NCBI RefSeq assembly: GCF_000327385.1
Contig: NW_008709379.1
Span: 914,427 to 978,426, forward strand
DNA from: Lottia gigantea
Taxonomy: Eukaryota > Mollusca > Gastropoda > Lottiidae
Length of the DNA stretch: 64,000 nt
Direction of reading: 5' to 3'
Below, in pieces: positions 51,550-64,000 of the stretch (positions are counted from its first letter, which is position 1; the number at the start of each line of letters is the position of its first letter). Under the pieces are notes generated by a model. The model was given only the letters and a program-made list of their open reading frames with translations, made no database searches and was not told the DNA's origin. A program made the position numbers and the translations under genes.

Positions 51550-52176
51550 GAATAAATGTCGGAGGGCATGTTTCGGACTACATCTTAAGTTTCGCTCAGA
51601 CGAATATCATCATGTTGCTTGGGAACTAATTAACAATTTCAACAATAACTATAATTTATTTATAATAATTAATGGTTATGAATAATAAATGAATTAGAAT
51701 ATGAAAAAACATTGAAATGGGGAATGTTAATTACACCTTTATCGTTCTACATCTACATGTAGATATTCTGACGATTTCTCTGTATTGTACAATGAATGGC
51801 GTTCATCGGTTCCGTTATATTCCGCACCATACATACAGACCGTCCTGGCGAATCTCGTGCTTTCGGGAGTAATTGTTGATATATACTTATAGAAGGTCTC
51901 AGTGATATATAGCAGGTTCCTCTTGATTTACAAGACACGGGGCTCATCAAAATAGTTTTTAAGGCTGGTGAAGCTTTTTTGAGTTCTCACAACCCAATCA
52001 CTTATATTTCACAATGCGCCCCTTTACAACTTATTTAAGATATTTTGGAAGTATGAAACACCACCTACAACCCACTTCCGTCACAAGCAGGTTGCGACAA
52101 AAATACAAGGCCCTTATTGGAAAACACCTGATTTTAAAAGTCTGGATTTCTTTCAATGTGCGTCCTGCGTGGATTA

Positions 52177-63947
<11,771 letters not shown>

Positions 63948-64000
63948 CTGAAAGAAATTTTTAAGAAATATAATATTCAATGCAACAATATTTGACTCGT

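Larger units (their letters stand above)
50001..52176. other. Convergent intergenic region
   Basis: Separates the C3orf14-like gene (plus) from the 3' end of the ABCC gene (minus). It contains the TTAA-bounded MITE at 51229-51549. Nothing else was recognised. Confidence 0.6.

Overview
The window is AT-rich eukaryotic DNA with short, often symmetric-phase exons, canonical GT-AG introns and a high load of minisatellites and small foldback or TIR elements. The gene content (long MRP-type ABC transporter, Kv-beta subunit, animal GH9 cellulase with an N-terminal CBM2-like module, CAP/EGF/ShKT secreted protein) fits a gastropod mollusc, most likely a limpet-like grazer. The species is inferred from gene families, not proven. 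All gene models were read by eye from splice sites and codon phase. In each model the listed exons sum to whole codons, an internal consistency check.

Layout. (1) 1-16630, plus strand: the 3' three quarters of a voltage-gated K+ channel beta subunit gene (KCNAB, an aldo-keto reductase). Its 5' exons lie left of the window. It has two alternative C-terminal ends, one exon at 12749 and a pair of exons at 16202 and 16600. Its first visible intron is a 75-bp minisatellite running into the acceptor, and the next intron holds a 2.1-kb repetitive element. (2) 16631-19777: convergent intergenic DNA made of tandem repeats and MITEs. (3) 19778-36095, minus strand: a complete 38-exon gene for a secreted CAP-domain protein with a hinge, about 28 EGF-like modules and three ShKT modules (about 1391 residues if all intact exons are joined). 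Five further EGF modules in its introns are damaged, three badly decayed, one with a 1-bp length change and one without an acceptor. (4) 38397-44157, minus strand: a complete 11-exon CBM2-GH9 endoglucanase gene (628 codons). (5) 44158-48222: intergenic DNA with foldback repeats. (6) 48223-50000, plus strand: a small four-exon gene for a 145-residue coiled-coil protein resembling vertebrate C3orf14. (7) 50001-52176: intergenic, with a TTAA-bounded MITE. (8) 52177-64000, minus strand: the 3' 19 exons (975 residues) of an ABCC1/MRP1-type transporter, from the end of TMD1 through NBD1, TMD2 and NBD2 to the stop. Its 5' exons lie beyond the right edge.

The genes do not form an operon or an obvious pathway. 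GH9 (cellulose digestion), ABCC (export of conjugates) and the CAP/EGF protein (secreted) would be typical of gut or secretory epithelium. Kv-beta is neuronal or muscular. No retrovirus-like, LTR or Polinton element was recognised. The most unusual content is the CAP/EGF/ShKT gene with its actively duplicating and decaying exons, the paired alternative C-termini of Kv-beta, and the intronic element rich in nuclear-receptor-like half-sites.
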